A stretch of 64,000 nt of DNA from Rotaria macrura (lineage: Eukaryota > Rotifera > Eurotatoria > Philodinida > Philodinidae). Positions 22,850-35,000 of the stretch are shown here, piece by piece. The notes under the pieces were generated by a model that ran no database searches, was not told where the DNA came from, and saw nothing but the letters and a program-made list of their open reading frames with translations. The stretch's first letter is position 1; every line of letters begins with the position of its first letter. The stretch spans positions 1 to 64,000 of the forward strand of contig OENT01000780.1 of the NCBI GenBank assembly GCA_900239685.1, read 5' to 3'. The translations under genes were made by a program, and so were the position numbers.

Positions 22850-24562
22850 ATGGTTGTCGATAGAACTCTGTACGATGTCCTCGGCGTTGAACCAAATGCA
22901 ACTCACGAGGAAATCTCAAAAGTAAGGCCAGTAAAACACAATGATCAAAAGAATATTCATTTTAATCGTTGATCTTGCACTCCCAATCGAAAAATCGAGT
23001 GAAAATCCTATCTAATGCTTACTTTTATTAGGCAGTCAAAAAGAAATCATTGGAACACCATCCAGATCGTGGTGGCAGCCATGACATGGTAAAATAATTT
23101 CTGCTGGTCATTGAAAATAACTTCGATGTGTTTTCCTAACAATTTAGATGCAAAAGGTCAATGCAGCCAAACAAGTATTGATGGATTCGAAAGAACGAGA
23201 TATGTACGACAAATATGGATTAGAAGGGATGAAATCGAAGGTTAGAAATGATAATTTTCAACCCGCAGGTTTTCCCGATGGTGAGTTACAATAAAAGATA
23301 AATATACGATATTTGAATGAATTTACTTGTCGTATTACAGTTTCCGAACTATTCAACCTGTCTGAACATAAATATAGCAATCGAGAACGATCAAACGCAC
23401 AAAAAGGAAGTGATCTAAAATATGTGCTGAAGTAAAGAAAAATCTGATGCGTTTGTCTGGAGAAGATTGTTGTTTTAGAGTTTCTTTAGAGGAGCTGTAC
23501 TCTGGAATTACACGAACTGTATCTATCATTCGTGATGCTGTTTGTATTGAATGTAACGGGTATGTGTCACTTTTTTCAGTATTCATTCATAACCAATCAT
23601 TTTCTATCTTTCTTATCGAAAGGACGGGTTGCTACGATGGAGTGCCTCGTAAGTGTCAGGCTTGCCAAGGCAAAGGTTTGGAGATATTGATACATCTTAT
23701 GGGTCGGACCACTCAAAGAATAGAACGAAAATGTATTTCATGTAACGGTGAAGGTTTTACCATCGATACGATAAATCGTTGTAAATGCTGTCATGGTAAA
23801 CAGACAATGAAGCAGAAGAAGGTATTAGACATAAATATTCCACAAGGAAGTCAACATAAAGAAATCATCCAATTAAATGGTGAAGGAAACCAAATTGTAA
23901 ATAATTAAAAATTGTGTACATGTTGTTATCCATTAATACCTTTCGTTTTCGTTTTTTTTTTATTAGCCAAATGGTCCAGCCGGAACAGTGTTCATCATTC
24001 TAGAGCAACAGTATCATCCAACTTTTATTCGAAAGGGTGATAATTTATTAATGAATATGCATATCAACCTTGCTGAATCATTATGTGGATTTCAACGTTC
24101 GATTACACCATTGGATGGACGTAAAATCATAATCAACCATCCTCTTGGTAAACCTATTACACCCAATAGTTGTCGATGTCTGAAAGGTTTCGGCATGCCA
24201 AACAGACATAACGATACGCGCGGCGATATTATTATTAGTTTCGATGTGAAGTTTCCAGAAGAGAATTTTATTCGAACTGAAACTCAATGTAGAGTAAGTC
24301 ATCCATTCAACAAATTAACTTCAAAATTTAAATCATGCACTTCTTGCAGCAATTGGAGGCCATCCTTTCACAAAAAACGGATATCAAGCTAAACGGCAAA
24401 GAATATAGTGAAGGAATTAAAATGGCAGAATGTGATTCTTCCCAAGAAGGTTTTCATCAACAACATTCTACTCATGGTCATCATCCTACTCATCAAGAAG
24501 AATACAATCATGATGCTGTTATCAATGAACATTCGAACGGTGTCCCAAATGCAACAAACTAA
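22850..24562 (+). CDS. DNAJA: Type A J-domain co-chaperone (DNAJA/Ydj1-like)
   Basis: Eight exons: 22850-22921, 23032-23088, 23148-23280, 23341-23431, 23479-23559, 23623-23896, 23967-24293 and 24350-24562; 415 residues, the usual family length. It stimulates Hsp70 ATPase and hands over unfolded clients in the cytosol. The J domain (about 6-70) has HPD at 34-36. The zinc-binding domain has all four CxxCxG-type repeats: CIECNG, CQACQG, CISCNG and CKCCHG. Two C-terminal client-binding domains follow (IPQGSQ, NGPAGTVFI, PLGKPI). The Gly/Phe linker is short and poor in glycine (FQPAGFPDVSELF). The tail is histidine-rich and ends in NATN, so the farnesylation CaaX box usual for animal DNAJA1/2 is absent. 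All introns have GT-AG ends; most are 47-70 bp. Confidence 0.92.
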
Positions 24563-27500
24563 TGTGATCAATGGATTCCGCATCTCATTGCTATGTCAAT
24601 AGAGATTGCTTGTACTGATTGATATATTTTAGACTATTATACTTCTTCTCTTTATCGAATAAATCTAACCTTTTACAAAGATGTATGTGGGACGCAAAAG
24701 TGATACCAGAGCATCTTTAGTTGTGATCACCTTGTTTCAAATACTAATACTATACGATGCTATGAAACACATCGATACATAGATAAATATGTTATCAAAT
24801 CAACAGACTGGTCGTAAAATGACTGTGTATTTGATATAGTAATAGCAAATAATCATATTAAATCACTACACGTTCGAACAATAGTTAAGCAATATTTTCT
24901 TTCGACTTCAATTTCTTGTGAAATAAATTATTTGTAGCGAAACGAAACCGGTCAAAAAGTAAACGTGAGTCGAACACAGACTTTTAAATCAAACAGGGAA
25001 TGTATTTGAGTTACTCTGAAACAGAGACGAACAAGTCACAAGCTTTTTTAGGCTCAACACTTAGATGTGCACTTTAACTTAAAAACGAGATGCGGGCTAC
25101 GGAAAATATGAATATTGTTGTAAAAAGCTGCCAATGGTAGTCAGCCTCTCAGAAGTCTTTTCGGCTAGCTGGGTAGGCACATGCTCGATCTTCGTTTGGC
25201 GTAAACATTATTGTAAATATTTTTTCAAGGTAAAGGTTGACAAATCATAATTATCATAGTGAACACTGAACTATCATTAAGTTATGCTAGACTTTAAAAA
25301 AGAATTACTCGAATGCATTCTAGCTATCAAGTTCGTCGTATGCTCTTCGAAATCACTCATTTAAATATGAAAAAAAAAAGAAGAAAAAATAAAAACAGTT
25401 GCATATGAACGATTCATTCTTAATTTGTTTTTGCACCGAAAATGCAGGTCTCATCGAGTAACGAATATGTCATGTAAATGTTATAGAGATAGATTAGTTC
25501 CGGGATTATTCAATGTCAAAATTAATATCCTGAAAATTTTTTCAGTTCGATTCGTACACCGAGCAATTACTAGCCAAGAGACACGTTTTGCGGTGGAAAG
25601 AGCTTATTTGGCATTCTATCTAAATTGAATGATAAACTGCATCATATAAATAGAAGATCAAAATGAACAATGGTGTATCTAGTCACTTTAACGAAAGAAC
25701 TGAGATAACGTACGTAGAACATCTATTATAAACTCAAGGTTTCGTTACAATTAAGAAGCAATCGTCGTAGAACTTAATAATGACAATTCACTTTTTCTTC
25801 TAAGAACGAGTACTCAGGTGATGTTCCTTCGTGTTTCAGTTTTGCTTCAGCAGAGAAGGAATGCAACCATTGCCATACATGTACTGGATGTCTATGGTTC
25901 AAGTCATTTTTGCTCTGAGAAGAATTAATGAATCGTCGATAATTAGCCGAATTCGGATAATAAAGTAATCAAAAATTTTAGAAAAAATATCTATAGAAAT
26001 ATCGAATCTCGATTTCAATTATGTACACGATACAGTTAAAAAGAACTCGAAAAATAATGCAATTGTACTTGGTTTAACTTACTGTATATGTGTCAATACA
26101 ATATATTTTAAGATGAATTACGATGCTATTAGGTATATACGTATGTAAATAATGCATCTTGAAAAATTTCGAATACTTATCCCAAAGTATATATATCGAT
26201 GTAACTCAAAAAAGACTTAACTTTTGTTAAACATGATAACCTTATTATTAGTTTCATTCGAGTTATAAAAGAATCCATATCGATCGATAATCAAAAAGAT
26301 AGCTTTTTATGAATGATTGATATTCAATCGGAAAAGTTTCGCATTGATTTCAAATTTGATAACTTAATAAGAAAAACTACATTTGAATAGAATGGTGTCA
26401 GGAAAACATCTTACAGCATCTAAATGAGATTCATACTGATGTCTTTGATACATAACTCAATAGTTTTATAAGTGAGAATCGAACATTATATTTTTCTACA
26501 AATATAAACTTTAACAGATTCACTCACCAATCACAACTTAAGATGATGCTAGAATATGATGATTGAAATACGAAGCAATTCGATAACTCATATGATCGAT
26601 GTCTGCCCGTATACATATTATCTAGTGTAGCACATCGTCCAGTCGGCATTGAGACAATATGTTGAGCATATGCCGTGACACCGATTGGGTCAAGACGTCC
26701 GTTTTCATTTTAGAAAAATTGACGCGACTACCTAGAACTATACTGTTCTCATTAAACATTTTTTTAATATCTCGACAACTTCTCATCACAGAGTTATTAA
26801 ATTAAAATGAAAAAGATAACTCTTATGCTTCTTTTTTGAAATAATTCGAAAAACATATTCATCGTCAAGCAGATCATGAGAAGAATGAAACCAATGTGAT
26901 TCGAATATGATCTATGAACAGATGATCGATAGGGATATTTTTCATGAGATAAAGGCTTAGAAATGTACTGAATTTTTACCAATGAAATATCTAATGAATA
27001 AAACTTTATGAAAGCTCTTTACATTCATTCATTTATAGAATACATGTTGATGAATGACAATAGTTTTAGTTCTACATGTATCACAACTAATTTTTCAATT
27101 TTTAATAGACAAGGTATCCTAGAACACATATTAGAGATGTGAGTGGAAATGAAAAAGACAATCCTTACGTCTAAATGTTCCATAGTATTAGAGTTAGTGA
27201 CGTTCAATGCATTGAGATAGATCTATGTACTAATTGTTTTGAAATTCGAGACGAGGAAAAATTGATAAATAATTTCTAATGACAATTAAATTGATTAATT
27301 TGCATCCGACTGTATAATTTCATGAGTTCTACTTTGTTGAAGATCATTCATAAGTAAGAAAGTATTGATGTTTGAGTTTTTCTTAATTTTTTGACTAAAT
27401 ATTTGTACCTCTTCACCATCAGATTCATGATGTGTTCCAAGAGCTCTCTCCAATTAGTGAACAAATGAAACTTTACCGTTGTATCTTTCTTCCTTGGTCT

Positions 27501-27720
27501 GATCATTGCATGCATTAAAATAAACTTGTTATTCAAAACAGAACAATAAGTATAAGATGATATGTGAAAGTTGTGTTGCTTTCGTGCGCACATGAGTGTT
27601 GCTTATTCGATAGGCTTTTTTCTTCTTTCTTGTCAGTTGACGATAAAAATTGTGTTTGCCTCAAACAACCGACTGCTGATAGTGTCTTCCACTCAAAGTA
27701 GTTTTCTTTAGAGACCCTTT
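24563..27720. other. Intergenic
   Basis: About 3.2 kb hold no gene I can support. The longest open frame (25425-25628, 67 codons, plus strand) has no splice context and no family resemblance. The sequence is uniformly AT-rich without clear repeats. Confidence 0.45.
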
Positions 27721-27724
27721 TAAA

Positions 27725-30475
27725 TTGCACAATAAATCAATCGCCCTTGTACTAGTCAATTATTATAGTAAAATCCGACATTCTTTTTACAGATATGTCA
27801 AATTATTGATACCAGTTTTCATGATGAGCACGATATCGAGAAAAGTTCGCAATTATTTCAAGTTAGAACTCTTGATAGCACGTTCACATGTCATACTTAG
27901 TCAACTGTTCAAAAGTCGTTATTCGTTATTTAATCTCAGTCAAGTATGAGATGATTCATCTGTATGCGGTACGAATTATTCAACTAATGTTGTCACAAAA
28001 AATAAACAATTCAATCTCACTAAAGTCCAGAAGACATTGGTTTTGAATGGTGATTCAAAAGTATGGGATTGAACAACGTTAACTAGTCTTCTAGTAAATA
28101 GTGATCGTCCAAATACACTAACTACCACTGAAATACAGCAGCTCGATGATGAAGATATACTTTGAAAAAAACTACGAGACATTCGAAACCAATTAACTCA
28201 TTATCCGTCGAAGTCTATCGAAAATACCGAATTCGAAGAGTTCTGGGCTGAATTAACGAAAATTATTATTGTATTTGGTGATGTTGATAGTGAATTAGAT
28301 AAAATAGAGGATGATAGCACGTTTTAATTCCTTGGGTACGCAAGCTCATAACGATCGAAAATTTACTGATGCTATTGTATTATTTACAAAAGCGACTGTG
28401 TTACCAGGTGTTTCTGACCCCGATCGTGCTGTTTTCTATTCGAATATGTCTACTAGTCGTATGGCACTCTATGAACAACGGCTCGATACTTCAAATATCG
28501 TTGAAATAATCAATACAACTGACCATCGATATCGTGCTCTGCAAGATGCCAAAAAAGCCCGCATCCATTGGCCAACATGGTGGAAAGCACATTTTCGCGT
28601 TGGCAAAGTTTACGTCCTCTTGAATGAGCACGCAAAGGCTATGAATTCATTGAACGAGCATTAGCACTTGATCCTTCCAACAAAGAAATACGGAAAGCAT
28701 TAGATGAAAGTCGGCATATACATGGTCGACAAGTTCGATATGAACACCTAGATCCAAGGACAAGACCAAGAACGATCCCAGAACAATTAAATGAAATAAA
28801 GGAAAAATTAGGTGTCGATCCAAAAATCTTCAATATTAATTATAGTTTTCTGAAGAAACTAGATCCAACTGCAGCTGATATGACCACGGGATATAAATAT
28901 GAATATGGTGATACTGATTTTAAACAAGATTATGAACAAGCAGCGAAAGCAGCAAGCCAGGGCAATGTTGAAGGGATGTATAATTTGGCACAATTGACAG
29001 ATCGTGGCTGAGGTGTAAAAAAGGATCTTGAATTAGCCTTTAAGCTTCTTGAACAAGCTGCATCCCAACCACAGCAACATCCAATATTAAAAGGTGCTCG
29101 AAATATTGGTGTAGTAGAAGCTGAACATGCAATAGGCCTAAGGTATGCAGAAGGTATTGTCGTTCACAAGAGTCTACAAACAGCTGCTTATTGTTATCAG
29201 CGCGCAATCAATCATGGTAGCGCTGAATCAGCTAATAATTTAGGTTTAATGTACCAAAGTGGCGATGGTGTCAAAAAGAATCTTGAGAAGGCCGAACAAT
29301 TATTTCAATTGTCGGCTAGGAGAGGTGACCCAAATGCTATGCTGACTCTAGCTGAACATTTTCTTCATAAAAATGACTTTGAATTGGTCAGACTTTGGCA
29401 TTATCGAGCGTGCAAATCTGGATATATCCTTGCTCAAACGAATCGTGCTACTTTTGAGCAATGTATACAAGATAACAAACAGTTTATGAACTCTTGTTCG
29501 TCTAATATTTTGTCGATATTTTCAAAGATAAGAAATTTCTATGATTCAGTGATGACAACAAAGAGCATCTATGCACAGTCTGATAAGCCATATCTCCATT
29601 ATTATAAAATGCTAACCGAGTACGCAAATCGTGGTTCGATAACGGCTAAAAGATTATGTATTGCTTTAGAACATTTTATGAAAGTATTAAACATATTGAT
29701 ACATGAACTTTCAGAATGTCATCTCATTGACCACATGGTCGCTCAAATTCCTGGTTTGGAGATGAGTCAAAAACTAGAAAAAATCGTTGATAGAGTGCTT
29801 CATCGCTGCAACAAAGAATCAGACACCACAACTACTACTTCCCAACTTGATGAAAATGTTCGAATATGTTATGTTGTATTACATATGGAATCTTATGAAT
29901 TAACCGCTGCATACCTTGCTTCATGTATACGAAAACATTCGAAGTCTATCTATTTTTTCCATATGAGTGCTTCAGTAAATGGCTATTTGAGTCGATACGA
30001 TACTACTCTATATGATGCTAATGTTGGTCTAGAAATAGATCCGAACGACGTGGAATTATTATATTATAGAGCTGTTGCATTGCGTCTGTTGAGTCAGGAT
30101 ATGAATCAAGCAATTGAAGCATATCAAGTATTCTTGTTAATGGCTCCGATGGATCACCGACAAGTGCCCGAATCACACTATGCAATAGCCTTTTGCTATG
30201 TTGCACTTCGTAATCACCATGATCTGGCGACCGCCAAGAATGTATATGAGCAAGGAGTAGAAGCAGAAAAAATGCAGCTACCATGTTTTCTATCTTATGA
30301 ATCCATCTGTAAAAGTTTTGTCGAAACTATTTTGGATGCTCGAGAAGCACAGGATGCAGAAGTGGTAGCTCATATTCACGATCGTAAATTGCGTCTTACT
30401 GATCCACATCGAATCGAAATTATTAAAAAACATCGTCAATGGACAGCGAGATCATTAGACGAATCATACAATTGA
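27725..30475 (+). pseudogene. Disrupted HEPN-TPR-Sel1 repeat protein
   Basis: One long protein can be followed through three reading-frame segments. From 27725 to 28324 one frame reads a HEPN domain of the DZIP3 type (HVILSQLFKSRYSLF, then RNQLTHYP, the R-x4-H signature), broken by TGA at 27947, 28070 and 28163. A one-base shift in the TTTT run at 28322-28325 leads into TPR repeats (28326-28650). A second shift near 28650 restores the first frame, which reads Sel1 repeats (GVKKDLELAFKLLEQAA, GDGVKKNLEKAEQLFQLSA) with one more TGA at 29009. From 29012 it is open to 30475, with further TPR-like helices. No introns are needed. The otherwise excellent reading suggests recent inactivation or sequence errors. 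HEPN domains are RNA-binding or RNase modules; TPR and Sel1 arrays are scaffolds. Confidence 0.8.
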
Positions 30476-30567
30476 ATCTTACGCGTATATCGTGCACTCA
30501 CAAACCTTGACTTAAGCAACAAACATCAAAATCATTAATTGGCTTCAAGCCAATATTCATCAGAGAA

Positions 30568-31014
30568 ATGAATCCAACAACAGATTACGTTTATGATGGG
30601 CATGTTCTTGCAGTAACAATTATTGAAGAAGCTTATTCGTGGACGCCGTCCATTCATCTTGTAGTTGAAGATGACAATTTGGATTGTGAAAGAATGTTTG
30701 TTTATGGTTTTCCTGAAGAGCAGGGTGAACGTTTAATAAGTAAAGTCTTTACGATCGGTAGCAAAATGAACGTTATAAATCCATACTTACGATTAGGTGC
30801 AAATGACATGAAATCCTTTATTCGTATAGATGAGTTTTCTTCGATTATGATGCAAAATGAATCTGAGCGAATACTGAATATGTGTCAATGCTGTGGAAAT
30901 CTAAATGCAGCACATGTCTGTCGCATATGCAAGCAAGCGCGTTATTGTACAAAAGAATGCCAAGTAATGGATTGGAAGTTATACCACCATAAACTCATAT
31001 GCAAAAGGCGATGA
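30568..31014 (+). CDS. MYND zinc-finger protein, small
   Basis: This is a 148-residue intronless frame. The C-terminal 40 residues are a MYND finger with the expected C-x2-C ... C-x2-C-x4-C-x3-C-x7-H-x3-C order (CQCCG, CRICKQARYCTKEC, HHKLIC). The first 100 residues are unrecognised but hydrophobic/acidic and look globular. The frame starts 93 bp after the stop of the TPR/Sel1 pseudogene, on the same strand. In many TPR proteins a MYND finger is part of the same chain, so this may be the detached C-terminus of the pseudogene or an independent small gene. MYND fingers bind proline-rich partner peptides. Confidence 0.7.
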   Translation: MNPTTDYVYDGHVLAVTIIEEAYSWTPSIHLVVEDDNLDCERMFVYGFPEEQGERLISKVFTIGSKMNVINPYLRLGANDMKSFIRIDEFSSIMMQNESERILNMCQCCGNLNAAHVCRICKQARYCTKECQVMDWKLYHHKLICKRR

Positions 31015-32060
31015 AAACATTGTATGAATCCATTTTTTTCCGATTTTGTTTCTAACAAAGAACTACATTTTTATTATAATTACAAATATCTAATTGAATA
31101 CAATATCATGAAAATGAGTTTTGTTTAACAAGCAACAATCTAATTTGAGATCATGTGCAGTGTATAGTTTTAGATGTCGGATGATGTGGCTGTGGGATTG
31201 AGTGTTTATGAACAGACGAACAAGTCAAAATCAAGTCACACGGACATACAGTTAAACTTCTGTGCTAATTCGCCCATAGTATATAAATCAAATACGTCGA
31301 TCTGTTTCTAGACAGTTTTCATATTTTCCTCATTATCTAAATCGTCTGCTTGAATAATTATATCATTGCTGACAGTGCATAAACATAACTGATGATAACG
31401 ACGAACTACGTAATACTACAATTTGTACATGGTTTGTATATCCTTGACTCGCAACGTAGTGAATTTTTTAACAGATTCTTTTAAAAGATAGATAGTGAAC
31501 AATAGCATCATTAAAAATACCACGAGTTTTATCTGATTGTCGATGTTATTTTTCATGTCGCGGTGTAAATGTCAAGTGCAAGAGATATGCGTTGTTTCGA
31601 TTAGTATAAAAACTTTATTCTCCTGTCATTCTTTTGCGTTTTTTTTCCGTGTCAATCTATCTTGTTAGTTCGATCAATTTCTATCAATAACACAGGATCA
31701 CTTTAGGACCAGAAGGCAATAAAAAGACTTTACAAATATTATACGCCATTTATTTACCGACAACAATGCCCACTCGCACCCTTTTCATTCAACCATCAGT
31801 AATATCAATGAAATGCATTGAGTCATATGATAATCAAAACTTAGATCATTTTATTCGCCCAATGTTTGAAAACGAATTCTGCATTTCACTAAGTAACTGC
31901 TTGGTATAATTAGATTCAATAGTCATGATATCCCTAATTCAATCTGAAAGATGACGCGTAGAGTACATGACCTCTGGCTTAGTGAAGCACAGTACATTTT
32001 ATGGATAGAGAGCATTTATTAAAAAAAGACAAATGAAAGAATACAAAACACAACTTAGAT
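31015..32060. other. Intergenic between convergent genes
   Basis: Convergent 3' region of the plus-strand MYND ORF and the minus-strand PARP1 gene. No ORF, RNA gene or repeat stands out. Confidence 0.4.
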
Positions 32061-35000
32061 CTAGTCTTGGTAATTGAACTCGATGCGTAGTAGATATGTC
32101 ATCTTAATTTGATCAGTATTGTATATGATATATTCATTGTATAATAATGAGCTATGTGGAATGTTTGCGTTCACACCACTGCCCATAGGAATGATAACAC
32201 CATTGTCCTTACAATAATGTCCTACAATAGACTTTATGTTTATTAATAGAAGAGTAAAAAGGTTTTATTTGCTCACCTTTTGGATCAGGTATTGTTTGTC
32301 CACAGCCTTTAACTGATTGTGTACCAGCTGGCAATGTTTCTGCTGAAAGACTTGTGGCTTTATAGCATTCGTGCATATTGCCAAGAGCGACTTCACATAA
32401 AAGCATTAATCCTTCAGGTGCTTCTCTTTTGGTAAAACAATAATTGGCTAAATCATGAATGACGAACTCTACAGTATGTGTAAGAAGTAAAACAATAGGA
32501 CTTACCACTCTTCGAAACCATGTCAGCAAAATAGACACCTTTACCAAACATGTAGCCCGTCTAAAATCCATAAACTAGAATTTTGATATGAAAATCATGT
32601 TTATAACGAATGATCAACAACCGACAAAGATGCAATAGAGAGATAGCGATGAACATGAATATATCAGTAGTAACTCAGATGAAATACAGAACATAAATAA
32701 ACTGAATTTAGAGGACAGATATTCATGGTTTCTGAGACTGATTAAGTATTTTGAGAGATCTACGAAAGTTGAATCTATTTATTAGTGTAAGTATCAAATT
32801 TGCATGTTTCTTCATATCTCATTAGACAATGGTCTGTACCGATACGAACAATGAAAATTCGATTTATTACGTTATCTTTCCTGGCGCTCCCTAGTTCTAC
32901 TTGAATAATCTCATCAAAGTTTTAGAGCTATAAATATTCACAAGATCTATATCAGACAACTTCTTATCAAGAAAGATCAAGGCAACGCATGAATGCCTGG
33001 AGTATAGGTAGTTACTCATCCGACTACCAAGTATAATTCATTGGATTATAGAATCAACAATTTTTTCCAGTAATTTAAAGGAAACAAATGCGAAAAACTG
33101 CATATGCCTTTCTTAAATCAGTATTTTTTATAAAAATTCAAAGAGATTTGTATTTCCCCACTATTATCGAGATCGCTTAAAATTAATCAGTTCTTAATGA
33201 TTTTAAATAAAAACTTTAATTTTCGAATAATGAAATTTCTTAGTTTTTCTAATAGACAACGACATATTGCTTATCGAGCTGACCATCGGTGCTTCTTTTG
33301 GAGCAATACGTAATCCTTGACTGAGAATTCCAGCAAAATTTGTTGTTCTCGAGCCATGCCATAGTAATTGGTGATTTTTAATTTCCTGCCACTTTTGAAA
33401 ACGATCTTTTTCATCTTCGCGTACTACTTTAAATAATTCTTTCAATTTTAACGTATATTTATTATGTGTCGATGCATGTGTATTGATCATATATTGTTCG
33501 ATTCGTTTGAAATCTTCTGTATTCTTGTCGATGGAATCAATCGTACATTTTAATTTTTTATAATGTACATCGATTGGATGTTCATTGTGTTCGTCAAGAG
33601 ATCCTTTTAAAATTGAATATGCTATTTCAATTTCAAGTAAATTATCAATCATTTGCGTTTTCGATTGAATTAAATCGATATTGTCAAGAATTGTTGGTTT
33701 ACGAAGGCCAAAATCATGGGGGATAAATGTATAAAACCGATTACTTGCATCAATAATCGATGTTTTACTTGCTGAATCACTCATAATTACTGTTTGTAGT
33801 TCAGTGAGTATTTGATATGCACTATTTAATTGTTTCCGAGAAATTTTACCTAGTGGCATTTTATTTAAATCAATATCGAATGATAATAAGGTGTCTTCCA
33901 TTGTTCGAACATCAAAAATTAGACGAATAAGATCTTGTACAGGTTGTGATAATTGAGAACGAATTTTAGAATTCGAATTGTTTAATAATTTTTGTATTTG
34001 ATCATTATCACTATGTTGTCCATAATCAATTTCCAATGGATAGAGTTTATTTGGTAATTTTTTGAATGTTCCACGATCAATCCATTGATTACCAGTTTTA
34101 TCAGAAAAAATCTTATGAAATATATCGATTGCTTCATTTTGATCAGAATATGTATCTAATTTTTTACCACCAAAGGTTGTACCAGTTCGACCCTTAGAAA
34201 ATAGAATCAAGAAGGAGAATACATCATTTGACCTGGATCTATATTCATGCAGATACTTATCATGCTCGGAAAATAAACCATTGTTTGCCATCATCATGTT
34301 CGAGCAATTGAATTTTGTAATATGAATTAGTACCACGAGTGATATCGACCATGCCAAGTACTGCTGTGAAAATACCACCATTCTGACTATCTTTCAGTAC
34401 GTGACATGATTCTTCAAGTCCTATGATAAGTAAAATCATTTAAAAAAAATGAAATTCAGTTCCGAAGAAAGTTAAATTGTATTTTACAGTTTATGTCTAT
34501 GATAGAACGATCAATATTCCATATTTTTCACTTTAGTTAAAAACACTACGACTGAAGTTTATTCAATGATTAGCATGTTGAACTTTCTAGTCATTATCAA
34601 TCAAATGAACATCGAGATCACTTCGAAAGTACATATATATATATCATATCGCATAGAATGTGTGTGCTCAGACAAAAATTTCGTATCAACTTTAGAAATA
34701 TTTCCATCTACGAGTTTAACGATTGCTATCGATACTGGATTTTGAAACGGTTAACATCAAATCATGAACGAATCATTTTTCGTTAAGGTAAATTAGTTTC
34801 GGTCATTACTTGCATAGATTCCGTAGAGTAAACAAGCAATGGTGCATCTATTCTCATAACGTTAATCAGAGCTTACCAGAGTCAGGATCAACTGCAGCAC
34901 CATCCTTTAACTTCATAGTCATCTTTTCTGGTAAGAACTTCTTTGATGAAGCTAAACGTAGAACCTTGCGTCTGTTACATGAACCTTTAGAAGTCATTTA

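Noticed and set aside
27947..29011. Reassigned TGA codon in this genome
   Set aside because: Intact genes here end in TGA (ABC transporter at 10182-10184, both B-box genes, MYND ORF), and the HEPN-TPR reading also has frameshifts. Decay or sequence error explains it better.
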